Shown here: one piece after another, positions 9,139-17,553 of the stretch
Layout of the letters: each line of letters begins with the position of its first letter
Position numbering within the stretch: the stretch's first letter is position 1
Assembly: GCA_903935355.1 (NCBI GenBank)
Contig: CAIZRK010000013.1
Location: forward strand, 41,969-105,968
Origin: an uncultured beta proteobacterium
Lineage (GTDB): Bacteria > Pseudomonadota > Gammaproteobacteria > Burkholderiales > Burkholderiaceae
Direction: 5' to 3'
Length of the DNA stretch: 64,000 nucleotides
Notes under the pieces: model-generated
Databases searched by the model: none
What the model saw: only the letters and a program-made list of their open reading frames with translations
What the model was told of the DNA's origin: nothing
Made by a program: the position numbers and the translations under genes

Positions 9139-10564
9139 CAGCGTTAATAATCTTCACCGTAGCGGTATCACGCAATTCACGCATCCAATCTTGATAAGCT
9201 TGCTCGAATTTACGCTCACGTATAGCAGCTCTGGCAAATTGACGCTGCTTCTCTAATGTTAATTGTGCCTCGCGTCGCTCTAGAACCTGAATTAGATGCC
9301 AACCAAATTCTGTTTTAACAGGATTGCTGACTTCTCCAATTTGCAAACGGTTCATAGCTTGGTCAAACTCAGGAACTAAATCGCCAGGCCCCATCCAACC
9401 TAGATTACCGCCATTAGCAGCAGACCCATCTTCAGAGTATTTTTTTGCTAATTCACCAAAATCAGCCGTCTTAACGCGCACTTGATCGCGATAACCCGCC
9501 AAGCGTCTTTCTGCGTCTTGATCTGATAAGCCAGCCCGGCTTCGCAACAAAATATGGCGCGACAGCGTCTGTGTCACCATAATATTTTGAGGGGTTGTTG
9601 GTACAGATTCTGGTGGTGCTTGCTGCACTTCGGGTGCACCAGCAACTAAAGCCCTGCGATCTAAGACCTTAAGCACGTGATATCCAGCAGGACTCTTCAC
9701 CACCGCATTGGCTACTTGTCCGCTACCCGTATTACGAATGGCTTCATAAAATAATTGTGGCAAACGATCAGGGGTGCGATAACCCAACTCTTGAAACTTA
9801 ATTTTTGGATTGTCTTTTGCTGCGATTGAACCTAATTGCAAGAAGTCAACTTCGCCACGCGCTTCTCGCAATAGCGCCTCTGCTTTTTTCTTGGCCTCAG
9901 CTTGCGCTCCTGCACCTGCATTAGCATCAGCAGGAATAAAGATTTGTGCAACATCAATTTCTTCTGGGGCACCCTTTACAGCAGGAACTGAGCGAGGAGT
10001 CCCGCCGCCTGACATTGCACGATTACGGTCGGTAATGAAATTATCAATTTCTGCATCGGAGATTTTAATCTTGCCCTCTACCTCACGCTCACGATAACGG
10101 CTGATCACAATATCATCACGCAACATCTGCCGATAGCGCTCGTAACTACTTCCAGTAGCTTCAATCTTTACCTTCAATTCAGCAAGATTCAATTTATTTT
10201 TTGCAGCAATATCTCCAATGATTCTATCTAACTCTTTATTGGTAATAATGACACCGTCTTGTTCTGCATTTTGCAATTGTATTTTTTCAAGGATTAACCG
10301 CTCCATCACCGTCTTACGCAAGGTAGGACCATCAGGCAGTTTTGTGCCTTGCTTTTGTAATGCAGCAATACGATCATCAATTTCTTTACGGGTAACGTAG
10401 CCCGTATTGACTACTGCTGCTACCCCATCAATATTTCGTATTTTATTATCAGTGCTAATAGGCGTTTTAGAGCTATCTTGCGCAAAAGCAAAACTTGATA
10501 ACAAAGTTGCACCCGCCAATAGGATAAAAGCAAGCGTTTGTCTGTCTATATTCCTACGCGTCAT
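9113..10564 (-). CDS. surA: Periplasmic chaperone SurA, peptidyl-prolyl isomerase
   Basis: SurA escorts unfolded outer-membrane proteins, including LptD, across the periplasm. A signal peptide covers about residues 1-28 with cleavage expected after FAFA. The N-terminal chaperone domain spans about residues 40-180. Two parvulin domains follow, the second clear at TLSRHILLRSRAGLSDQDAE through LGWMGPGDLVPEFDQAM. Length of 483 aa is somewhat above the E. coli protein (428 aa), mainly through an Ala/Gly-rich insert near residues 215-235. The ATG overlaps the lptD stop by 4 bp. Confidence 0.94.
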   Translation of the reverse strand: MTRRNIDRQTLAFILLAGATLLSSFAFAQDSSKTPISTDNKIRNIDGVAAVVNTGYVTRKEIDDRIAALQKQGTKLPDGPTLRKTVMERLILEKIQLQNAEQDGVIITNKELDRIIGDIAAKNKLNLAELKVKIEATGSSYERYRQMLRDDIVISRYREREVEGKIKISDAEIDNFITDRNRAMSGGGTPRSVPAVKGAPEEIDVAQIFIPADANAGAGAQAEAKKKAEALLREARGEVDFLQLGSIAAKDNPKIKFQELGYRTPDRLPQLFYEAIRNTGSGQVANAVVKSPAGYHVLKVLDRRALVAGAPEVQQAPPESVPTTPQNIMVTQTLSRHILLRSRAGLSDQDAERRLAGYRDQVRVKTADFGELAKKYSEDGSAANGGNLGWMGPGDLVPEFDQAMNRLQIGEVSNPVKTEFGWHLIQVLERREAQLTLEKQRQFARAAIRERKFEQAYQDWMRELRDTATVKIINADDPATGPR

Positions 10565-13092
10565 TGATAGTTCTCATATGTTGAAGGTGGTATAGGCTTA
10601 GAAGTAGGCATATATCCGGGAACATTTAGCTTCATGATATCAACTGGATTGCTTCCAGCGCTACCAAAGCCCCTAAATTCTATTTGGAAGAGCACTTGGG
10701 TGGTGGTAATTTGGGTGGTATTCATCACCTGAGAGTAGGCACCACGAAAGGTCCAGCAATCTCGCATCCACTCTAAAGCTACTAGGGTATTTAAGGTTTT
10801 GGTGGTTAAAGCGTCATAACCCCAACGGCCCAATACTGATACTTCTCGAGTTATCGGCCATTGCCCAGAGATGTTGTACTGGTCAGTGGTGGTTTGAGCT
10901 AAAGTACCTGTGGAATTGTTTTGTATGGAAGGCTGGGTTGGGGGAGACCAAACATTGCGATATCCAAAGTTCAAGCTTCTACCAGGGGTGGGTCGCCAGC
11001 TCCCGCCTACAGTCGTTTGCACAAACTTGTTTAATTGGGTGTTGTATTGCCCAAACATATCAGCACTAAAGTTACCGAGCAAACGCACTGAAGCGGAGCC
11101 CAGGGTATCTGAATAGGTGGTTGGGTTGGCAATCGTGCCATTTAAACCGACCCGCTGCCCTGTAAGGTCTTGACGTTGAGCCACGGTCACATTTGCTCGC
11201 TCTGCCCCTGTATTGGCCTCAATCATACGGCTCGTAATGCCGCCGGTTATCTTATTATTATCCGCTATTCGATCATTACCAACAAAGGTATTTTCACTAA
11301 AGATTTGACTCACGCCAAAGCCGGCATCGGCAGTATCAAATAAAGGGGTATTAGCCTGACTTTGGAATGGGGTGAACACATAAAATGCCCTTGGCTCCAT
11401 GGTGAGCAACATATCCCGCCCAAAGAAACCTTTTAGCTCAGCCGCCTCTCTTTCAAAGGCCAAGCCAGAATCCAAACTAAACGTTGGTATGGTGAAGCCT
11501 TGGGCTGGTGGAGTGCCGTTATTGGCGGCAAAGGGGGTGGCATTGTAGGTATTTGACTGAAAACTCACTTTTGGGGTGATGTAGTAGCCCGGAGTAATTT
11601 TCGGCAAAGACATGGCACCCTTCACTACCGTTCTATCGGCTTGACTATAAGCGCCAGGGGCTGTAGCAGCTAAATTACTCTGTATGTTGTATGCAAAACG
11701 GGTGTAATCCGTTGAAAAAGTGGTGACTGGACCTGTTGGTAATGCTAGATACTTACCGCTTGCATCTGAGACTGTGGGCGTAAGTAGGCTACTGTAACTC
11801 GCATTTACATTGGGCAAAATATTGTATGGAGATTGCACAGTTACCGTAGGATCTGGTTGCAAGGTCTGAAAGGTTGTCGCTTTTGCAGAAACATTCCAGT
11901 TGCCCAAACCGCCCGTCAAATTTTTCATCGTTCCAATCTCTTGGCGGAACTGGTTAGTGACAGCACCAGCAATACTTTGAGAAAAGTCCGTGGGGTACAG
12001 ATTGTCTGAGACGCGAGCGACGTTCGCATATCCCGTCCAAGAGCCCGGCAAAGGTATTCCGCCAGGTCCTAGTCCGCCAGTAAAGGATTGACGCTGCTGC
12101 CAGTCGTAACGCCAGCGATCCGTACCTGCTTTCTTATCATAAGGCAAGTAATCTCCCCCTATCGTGCCAGTATATAAAGGGTCTAAAAATTGGTATTTGG
12201 CCCCTAGTTGAACACCCCGTTGACCCATGACTCGAGGGATTAAAAGTAAATCTCGATTGGGCGCAATATTGACGTAATACGGCTGAGTTACATCAATCCC
12301 GTTATTGGAGTTATAACCAGCTACTGGTGAAAGTATCCCGGAGCGACGCTGACTCGTAGTGGGCAAGCTGAAGTACGGAGCATAGGCAATTGGCACATCA
12401 AAAAACCGCATCACACCATGTGTTCCAACCATCTCTTTTTGTTCATTATCAATTTCTAGCGTGTTGGCCGTGAAATACCAATCTAAATTTTCAGGAGTGC
12501 AGGTGGTATAGGTCGCTTTGTCAAAAACAAATACATCAGAATTTTCAATCGTTAATTTTTTCGCATTACCAGTGGCACGATTATCTCGAAGCTCATAAGT
12601 AAGCGTTTCCATTTCACCTTCACGTGCATCGACTTTAAACTTGGCCTTTGGCCCTTTAAAGGTGGCATTACCTTTTGATAGCTCTGCATTGCCCACTAAA
12701 TTTGCTACATCAGAATCTGGATCATATTTAATTTCATCAGCCTTCATCACTGCCCCATTACGGCGAATTTGTGCGCGCCCTTTTAAACGCATTTCGCGAT
12801 CAACGATTCCATCAATCGAATCGCTTGAGGTAAATGTCAGCGCCTTACCATCAGCAATCGGTTGACCAACCCGTAATTGATCGTCTAATTTAAGAACCGT
12901 TACCCCACCACGATCTGGTATTAAAACCGTATTTTGTGCTTTATTGGGATCGCTTAGGGCAGGCAAAGGAGCGGGTGCTTGGGCAACAACTGAGGGAGCA
13001 AATTGCGACAATACAACCCCCATCATGAAGCGCAGGGTGACAGCTAAAAAAAGAGGGGCGCAAAAGCCGGCGCGACGGCGATAATGACTCAT
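10561..13092 (-). CDS. lptD: LPS-assembly protein LptD
   Basis: LptD is the outer-membrane beta-barrel that, with LptE, inserts LPS into the outer leaflet. The N-terminus is a basic/hydrophobic signal region ending near VVAQAPAP. An OstA/LptA-like jellyroll domain follows (about residues 95-215), and the rest is a long barrel domain rich in alternating aromatic residues. Cysteines in TTCTPENLDW and MRDCWTFRG are in places that could form the inter-domain disulfides known in this family. Length of 843 aa is normal. It is first in an overlapping operon with its own chaperone gene surA. Confidence 0.94.
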   Translation of the reverse strand: MSHYRRRAGFCAPLFLAVTLRFMMGVVLSQFAPSVVAQAPAPLPALSDPNKAQNTVLIPDRGGVTVLKLDDQLRVGQPIADGKALTFTSSDSIDGIVDREMRLKGRAQIRRNGAVMKADEIKYDPDSDVANLVGNAELSKGNATFKGPKAKFKVDAREGEMETLTYELRDNRATGNAKKLTIENSDVFVFDKATYTTCTPENLDWYFTANTLEIDNEQKEMVGTHGVMRFFDVPIAYAPYFSLPTTSQRRSGILSPVAGYNSNNGIDVTQPYYVNIAPNRDLLLIPRVMGQRGVQLGAKYQFLDPLYTGTIGGDYLPYDKKAGTDRWRYDWQQRQSFTGGLGPGGIPLPGSWTGYANVARVSDNLYPTDFSQSIAGAVTNQFRQEIGTMKNLTGGLGNWNVSAKATTFQTLQPDPTVTVQSPYNILPNVNASYSSLLTPTVSDASGKYLALPTGPVTTFSTDYTRFAYNIQSNLAATAPGAYSQADRTVVKGAMSLPKITPGYYITPKVSFQSNTYNATPFAANNGTPPAQGFTIPTFSLDSGLAFEREAAELKGFFGRDMLLTMEPRAFYVFTPFQSQANTPLFDTADAGFGVSQIFSENTFVGNDRIADNNKITGGITSRMIEANTGAERANVTVAQRQDLTGQRVGLNGTIANPTTYSDTLGSASVRLLGNFSADMFGQYNTQLNKFVQTTVGGSWRPTPGRSLNFGYRNVWSPPTQPSIQNNSTGTLAQTTTDQYNISGQWPITREVSVLGRWGYDALTTKTLNTLVALEWMRDCWTFRGAYSQVMNTTQITTTQVLFQIEFRGFGSAGSNPVDIMKLNVPGYMPTSKPIPPSTYENYQ

Positions 13093-13109
13093 AGTTCCAG
13101 ACCCGCCTT

Positions 13110-13115
13110 ATTATA
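13110..13115 (-). promoter_or_regulatory. -10 element of lptD promoter
   Basis: A perfect TATAAT on the minus strand lies 17 bp before the lptD ATG, predicting a leader of about 10 nt. No good -35 hexamer is visible at the right distance. It sits in the 33-bp gap between the divergent starts of lptD and amgK. Confidence 0.45.
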
Positions 13116-13125
13116 CGAATCGACC

Positions 13126-14121
13126 ATGATTGACTCTCGCTTAGACACCCTCCGTAATTGGCTAATAGGCCTCAAACCTAGCTGGCAGTTAGATCTCCTC
13201 ACTTTAGCCCCTGCCTCGGCAGATGCCAGCTTTCGACGTTATTTTAGGGTTGAGTCAAAAAACCCTGATTTTGGGACTTTCATTGTGATGGATGCCCCAC
13301 CCCAACATGAGCCCTTAGATGCCTTTATTCTGGTTGATGGATTATTCGCTGCGGCCGGTCTAAACGTCCCTCAAATTTTGGAACAAAACCTTGCTGATGG
13401 CTTTCTCTTGCTCAGTGACTTGGGCAATAAAACTTACTTGGTAGAACTCAATAATGAAACTGCAGATCACCTCTATCAAGATGCTACCTATGCTTTAGTG
13501 CAAATGCAATTAGCAAGCAAACCAGATGTCTTGCCAAACTATGATCAAGCACTCTTGCAACGTGAATTAGATTTATTCCCCGAGTGGTACTTGCAGAAAC
13601 ATTTACATATCGAATTAACAGAACTGCAAAATTCTCAAATCAAACAAGCGTTTGAACTCATTATTCAAAACAACCTATCTCAGGCAAAAGTCTACGTCCA
13701 TCGTGACTTTCATTCACGCAATCTCATGGTAACTAAGAAAAATAATCCTGGAGTACTCGATTTTCAGGATGCGGTCTATGGACCAATCACTTATGATGCG
13801 TCCTCTTTATGGCGCGATGCTTATATTGCATGGCCAGAAGAAAGGGTGATTGATTGGGTGATTAAATTTTGGGAATCTGGTCGTAAAGCAGGGCTGCCAA
13901 TGCTAGATGATTTTGGTCAATTTTATCGTGACTTTGAATGGATGGGATTGCAACGTCACCTTAAGGTGCTAGGTATTTTTGCAAGGCTTTATCATCGTGA
14001 TGGCAAAGACGCTTATCTCAAAGATATCCCCTTGGTATTGCAATACGCCATTACTACTGCGAATCGCTATATTGAATTAAAACCTCTAGCGCGAATTTTA
14101 GAATCCACTCGCATTACCTAA
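13126..14121 (+). CDS. amgK: N-acetylmuramate/N-acetylglucosamine kinase, phosphotransferase family
   Basis: AmgK phosphorylates MurNAc (and GlcNAc) at the anomeric carbon in the cell-wall recycling route that bypasses de novo UDP-MurNAc synthesis. It has the aminoglycoside-phosphotransferase fold: the catalytic loop is seen as VHRDFHSRNLMV and the following metal motif as VLDFQDAVYGPITYD. Identity as AmgK rather than another sugar kinase rests on the directly adjacent murU gene, the pair known from Pseudomonas. The ATG at 13126 is preferred over the frame's earlier ATG at 13084, which lies inside the divergent lptD start. No Shine-Dalgarno sequence precedes it. Confidence 0.85.
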   Translation: MIDSRLDTLRNWLIGLKPSWQLDLLTLAPASADASFRRYFRVESKNPDFGTFIVMDAPPQHEPLDAFILVDGLFAAAGLNVPQILEQNLADGFLLLSDLGNKTYLVELNNETADHLYQDATYALVQMQLASKPDVLPNYDQALLQRELDLFPEWYLQKHLHIELTELQNSQIKQAFELIIQNNLSQAKVYVHRDFHSRNLMVTKKNNPGVLDFQDAVYGPITYDASSLWRDAYIAWPEERVIDWVIKFWESGRKAGLPMLDDFGQFYRDFEWMGLQRHLKVLGIFARLYHRDGKDAYLKDIPLVLQYAITTANRYIELKPLARILESTRIT

Positions 14122-14122
14122 A

Positions 14123-14848
14123 ATGACTCAGAGCGCCACCTTAATTCCACCCCCCTGTCTCTTGCTTGCAGCAGGTAGAGGTGAGCGCATGCGTCCACTA
14201 ACTGATGAGCTGCCAAAACCCCTGCTGCTGGTTAACAATAAATCTCTGCTAGCTTGGCATTTAGAAGCTCTCGCAAAGGCGGGAATCAATAAAGTGGTGA
14301 TTAATCATGCGTGGCTAGGACAAAAGATCGAAGAGACCCTAGGTAATGGCAATCAATATGGACTCAAAATCACCTACTCTCCCGAAAAAAAGGCCTTAGA
14401 GACAGCAGGGGGCATTCGCAAGGCGCTTCCTTTGATAAATCCAAGCGATTATTTTTTAGTAATCAATGGCGATGTCTTTTGCCCGAATTTTCCGATCTTT
14501 GAGCTGATTGACAAACTAGTTGCGATTCGAAAGAATCCAAATACCCTGTTGGCTCACTTAGTCATGGTCCCAAATCCCATTGCACACCCTGCTGGGGACT
14601 TTTATCTCAAAGATTCTCAGATCTCTGATCATCCCTTAGATGGTGCTGAAAAGCTGACTTTCTCGGGCATCGGCCTGTATCACCAAAGCCTATTTAAACA
14701 ACTAGAATTAGATATTCCTGTAAAGCTAGCGCCTCTACTAAGAGAGGCAATGGCTGAAAATAGGGTCTCTGGTGAAAAATATACAGGACCATGGCACGAT
14801 GTAGGGACGCCCCAACGATTACAAGAGCTCAATGCAGCAAATGAATAA
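14123..14848 (+). CDS. murU: N-acetylmuramate alpha-1-phosphate uridylyltransferase
   Basis: MurU converts MurNAc-1-phosphate to UDP-MurNAc, the second step after AmgK. The nucleotidyltransferase signature appears as LLAAGRGERMRPLT with KPLLLVNNKSLLAWHLEAL, and the metal-binding motif as VINGDVFCPNF. Length of 241 aa suits MurU, which is shorter than glucose-1-phosphate thymidylyltransferases. It starts one base after the amgK stop and overlaps pepP by 17 bp, so the three are co-transcribed. A general sugar-nucleotide transferase cannot be excluded from sequence alone, but the pairing makes MurU likely. Confidence 0.86.
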   Translation: MTQSATLIPPPCLLLAAGRGERMRPLTDELPKPLLLVNNKSLLAWHLEALAKAGINKVVINHAWLGQKIEETLGNGNQYGLKITYSPEKKALETAGGIRKALPLINPSDYFLVINGDVFCPNFPIFELIDKLVAIRKNPNTLLAHLVMVPNPIAHPAGDFYLKDSQISDHPLDGAEKLTFSGIGLYHQSLFKQLELDIPVKLAPLLREAMAENRVSGEKYTGPWHDVGTPQRLQELNAANE

Positions 14849-16214
14849 TATCAATACTTACCAAGAACGCAGACTAGCATTAGCAAAGCAGATTCAAGCT
14901 AATACTGGCCGTGGGATCGCTATCCTCACTACAGCCCCAGAAACTCCCCGTAACCGAGATAGTGAGTTCCCCTATCGCCATGACAGTGATTTTTTCTACC
15001 TTACTGGCTTTGAGGAACCTGGCGCCACATTAGTCATGCAGGTAAAGAGCATTGGCAACAAGCTAGATCTAAAATCCCATCTTTTTTGCAGGCCAAAAGA
15101 TCTGGAACGCGAAATTTGGGATGGCATTCGCTTAGGACCAGAAGTGGCCCCTCAGACATTAGGTGTGGATTACGCTCATAGCAATCAGGATTTAGATACT
15201 AAGCTTAGTGAGTTATTGGCAGATCAAGAAGCTGTATATATTCGCCTTGCTCAAAGCGCTGAGTCGGATCGTCGCTTACGCCACTGGATGAAGCAAGTTC
15301 GCAAGCAAACTCGCGCTGGAGTTAATCCACCATCAGAATTGCATGATGTTGAGGCCCTTATTCATGAGATGCGTTTATTTAAAGACGCACATGAAATTGG
15401 CATCATGCGTGCTGCTGCTGCCATTTCTGCCCGTGCCCACATCCGCGCAATGCAAACCTGCAAACCCGGTATGCGTGAATACCAGCTCGAAGCAGAACTA
15501 CTTCACGAGTTCCGCTATAGCGGCGCGCAAAGTGTGGCTTACAACAGCATCGTTGCTGGGGGTGCTAATTCCTGCATTCTTCACTACCGCGCTGGCTCTA
15601 CCGAGTTACGTAGTGGTGAGCTTTGTTTGATTGATGCAGGATGCGAGCTCGATGGTTACGCATCTGATATCACTCGCACATTCCCTGTAAATGGTAAGTT
15701 TACCGGGCCGCAACGTGCCATATATGACATCACACTAGCAGCGCAAGAGGCGGCAATTGCGGTAACGAAATCTGGCAATACATTTATGCAGCCCCATGAA
15801 GCAGCGCTCAAGGTATTAACACAAGGCCTACTGGATGAAAAGCTGCTCAAGTTAACTGAATTTGGCTCACTAGCGAACGCTATTGAGGCTGGTGCTTATC
15901 GACGTTTTTATATGCACCGCACCTCACATTGGCTTGGCATGGATGTACATGATGTCGGCTCTTATCGCGAACCACTAGCTACAGAAAAAAATGCTTTGGA
16001 TGAAAAACCATGGCGCGTATTAAAGCCTGGTATGGTCATCACGATTGAGCCTGGTCTTTATGTGCGGCCAGCAGAGGATGTAGATGAAGCGTTTTGGAAT
16101 ATTGGCATCCGGATTGAAGATGATGCTGTTATTAATGAATCTGGTTGTGAGTTGATTTCTCGTGGCGTACCAGTCAATGCTGATGAAATCGAAGCCCTGA
16201 TGAAAAATAATTAA
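14832..16214 (+). CDS. pepP: Xaa-Pro aminopeptidase
   Basis: PepP removes N-terminal residues that precede proline. The N-terminal creatinase-like domain spans about residues 1-175. The C-terminal pita-bread catalytic domain carries the metal ligands: aspartates in LIDAGCELDGYASDITRTFP, the histidine in HWLGMDVHDVGSY, and glutamates in ITIEPGLYV and IRIEDDAVI. Length of 460 aa is normal for AMP-II enzymes. A second in-frame ATG at 14841 is an alternative start. The gene overlaps murU by 17 bp and is followed 13 bp later by the UbiH-family gene, an order also seen in gammaproteobacteria (pepP-ubiH). Confidence 0.94.
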   Translation: MQQMNNINTYQERRLALAKQIQANTGRGIAILTTAPETPRNRDSEFPYRHDSDFFYLTGFEEPGATLVMQVKSIGNKLDLKSHLFCRPKDLEREIWDGIRLGPEVAPQTLGVDYAHSNQDLDTKLSELLADQEAVYIRLAQSAESDRRLRHWMKQVRKQTRAGVNPPSELHDVEALIHEMRLFKDAHEIGIMRAAAAISARAHIRAMQTCKPGMREYQLEAELLHEFRYSGAQSVAYNSIVAGGANSCILHYRAGSTELRSGELCLIDAGCELDGYASDITRTFPVNGKFTGPQRAIYDITLAAQEAAIAVTKSGNTFMQPHEAALKVLTQGLLDEKLLKLTEFGSLANAIEAGAYRRFYMHRTSHWLGMDVHDVGSYREPLATEKNALDEKPWRVLKPGMVITIEPGLYVRPAEDVDEAFWNIGIRIEDDAVINESGCELISRGVPVNADEIEALMKNN

Positions 16215-16227
16215 TACGCACTCAAAA

Positions 16228-17382
16228 ATGTCCACAGAGAACTATGATATTTTGATTCAAGGGGGTGGGCCAGTTGGCCTAGCCTGCCTAGCTTGGTGTT
16301 TACAAAAGTTTCCAAAAGTAAAAATACTTTTACTAGATCGCAATCCCATCAATGATGCTGATTTAGTAGCAGCTGACAGTAGAGGAATTGCGCTTTCTCA
16401 CGGCAGCAAAATCTTACTTGATACGATTAATGCATGGCCGACGCAATGTGCTGATATTCACCGCGTACATGTTTCACAAGCGGGGCGGTTTGGTCGCGCA
16501 CTCATGACCCGCGAAGAACTCAAGCAAGATGCTTTAGGCCATATCATCCGCTATCGTGATATACACCTCACGCTTCGTAAGGCATTGAGAGCCATTCAAT
16601 TAGATCATCCCAACTTTAAATGGCATCACATTGATGCAAATACGCCATCTAATGAAATCAAAGCAAAGTGCATAGTGCATGCAGAAGGTGGTTTATTTAA
16701 AAAGCAAGATTGGGTTGAATCTGGTCGTGACTATCAACAGTCAGCCCTAGTTGGCTTAGTTGAGGTTAAAGATGCAACGCCCCATCAAGCTTGGGAGCGA
16801 TTTACCTCCGAAGGCCCTTTAGCAATTTTACCAAGTCACTATGGTCCAAATATTCTCAATCTAGTTTGGTGCGGCTCCCCACAATCTTCTCAAGCGCGAC
16901 TGCAATTGAGTGAGGTAGATTTTCTGAAAAGCCTACAAGCAGAATTTGGCTCACGTATTGGTCAGTTTCTAAAAATACAAGATCGTCGGATTTATGAATT
17001 AGGGCTAAATTACCGCAAAGAGATCGTCCATGGCAATGAGGTCTGGATTGGTAATGCCGCTCAAACATTGCACCCCGTTGCAGGACAAGGGCTCAATCTA
17101 GGCTTGCGAGATGCCTATCTTTTGGCTGAAAAGCTCAGCATGCTCTTTTCAAAGACAGAATGCGCAACAGCGGCAGATATTTTCCAAACGCTTGAAGAAT
17201 ACGCTTACAGCCGCAAAATAGATCGGCGCACCACCATCGGCCTCACGGATTTAATGGCAAGAGTTTTCACCTCAAACTTTTTACCAATCGTATTAGCTCG
17301 TGGTCTCGTTTTATCCACTCTCCAGTGGCTTCCCCCTGCTAAGACAGCCTTAGCTCGCCAAATGATGTTTGGGCGTCGTTAA
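16228..17382 (+). CDS. ubiH: UbiH/UbiF/Coq6-family FAD-dependent hydroxylase
   Basis: This is a flavin monooxygenase of the type that hydroxylates the ubiquinone ring. The N-terminal dinucleotide motif is IQGGGPVGLACLAW, and the second FAD motif with the family pattern is GNAAQTLHPVAGQGLNLGLRD near residue 275. Length of 384 aa fits. Linkage to pepP supports UbiH, but betaproteobacteria use different sets of these paralogues and the ring position hydroxylated cannot be read from sequence. The symbol is therefore a family-level call. Confidence 0.8.
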   Translation: MSTENYDILIQGGGPVGLACLAWCLQKFPKVKILLLDRNPINDADLVAADSRGIALSHGSKILLDTINAWPTQCADIHRVHVSQAGRFGRALMTREELKQDALGHIIRYRDIHLTLRKALRAIQLDHPNFKWHHIDANTPSNEIKAKCIVHAEGGLFKKQDWVESGRDYQQSALVGLVEVKDATPHQAWERFTSEGPLAILPSHYGPNILNLVWCGSPQSSQARLQLSEVDFLKSLQAEFGSRIGQFLKIQDRRIYELGLNYRKEIVHGNEVWIGNAAQTLHPVAGQGLNLGLRDAYLLAEKLSMLFSKTECATAADIFQTLEEYAYSRKIDRRTTIGLTDLMARVFTSNFLPIVLARGLVLSTLQWLPPAKTALARQMMFGRR

Positions 17383-17415
17383 GGGGCTTAAATCCGCCCC
17401 CAACACCCACAGTCC

Positions 17416-17470
17416 AGATTAATCTAGATTACGGTATTAAATCAATATATTTGCCTAATTTTTAGGCAAA
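17416..17470. promoter_or_regulatory. Palindromes and hairpin upstream of dusB-fis
   Basis: AGATTAATCT (17416-17425) and AATCTAGATT (17421-17430) are overlapping palindromes, producing a direct repeat AGATTA with a 10-bp period. Just downstream, TTTGCCTA and TAGGCAAA (17450-17457, 17463-17470) form an 8-bp stem with a 5-nt loop but no good T-tract on either strand. Possible operator and/or weak terminator between the UbiH-family gene and dusB. Confidence 0.35.
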
Positions 17471-17484
17471 ATAGGCCCCAATTG

Positions 17485-17493
17485 TGCTAAAGT
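17485..17493 (+). promoter_or_regulatory. Extended -10 element for dusB-fis
   Basis: TGCTAAAGT is an extended -10 (TGn followed by TAAAGT) about 60 bp upstream of the dusB start. No clear -35 is present, as is common for extended -10 promoters. It would give a leader of about 54 nt. Confidence 0.35.
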
Positions 17494-17553
17494 AAAAGGT
17501 TACGTCACCTATCCACGTCACAGAATGTCTCCCACGAGCCACATACCCCGCAA

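Noticed and set aside
10910..11116. Open frames antisense to lptD, aspS, the large dehydrogenase gene and others
   Set aside because: They lack recognisable domains and follow from codon structure of the real genes on the other strand.
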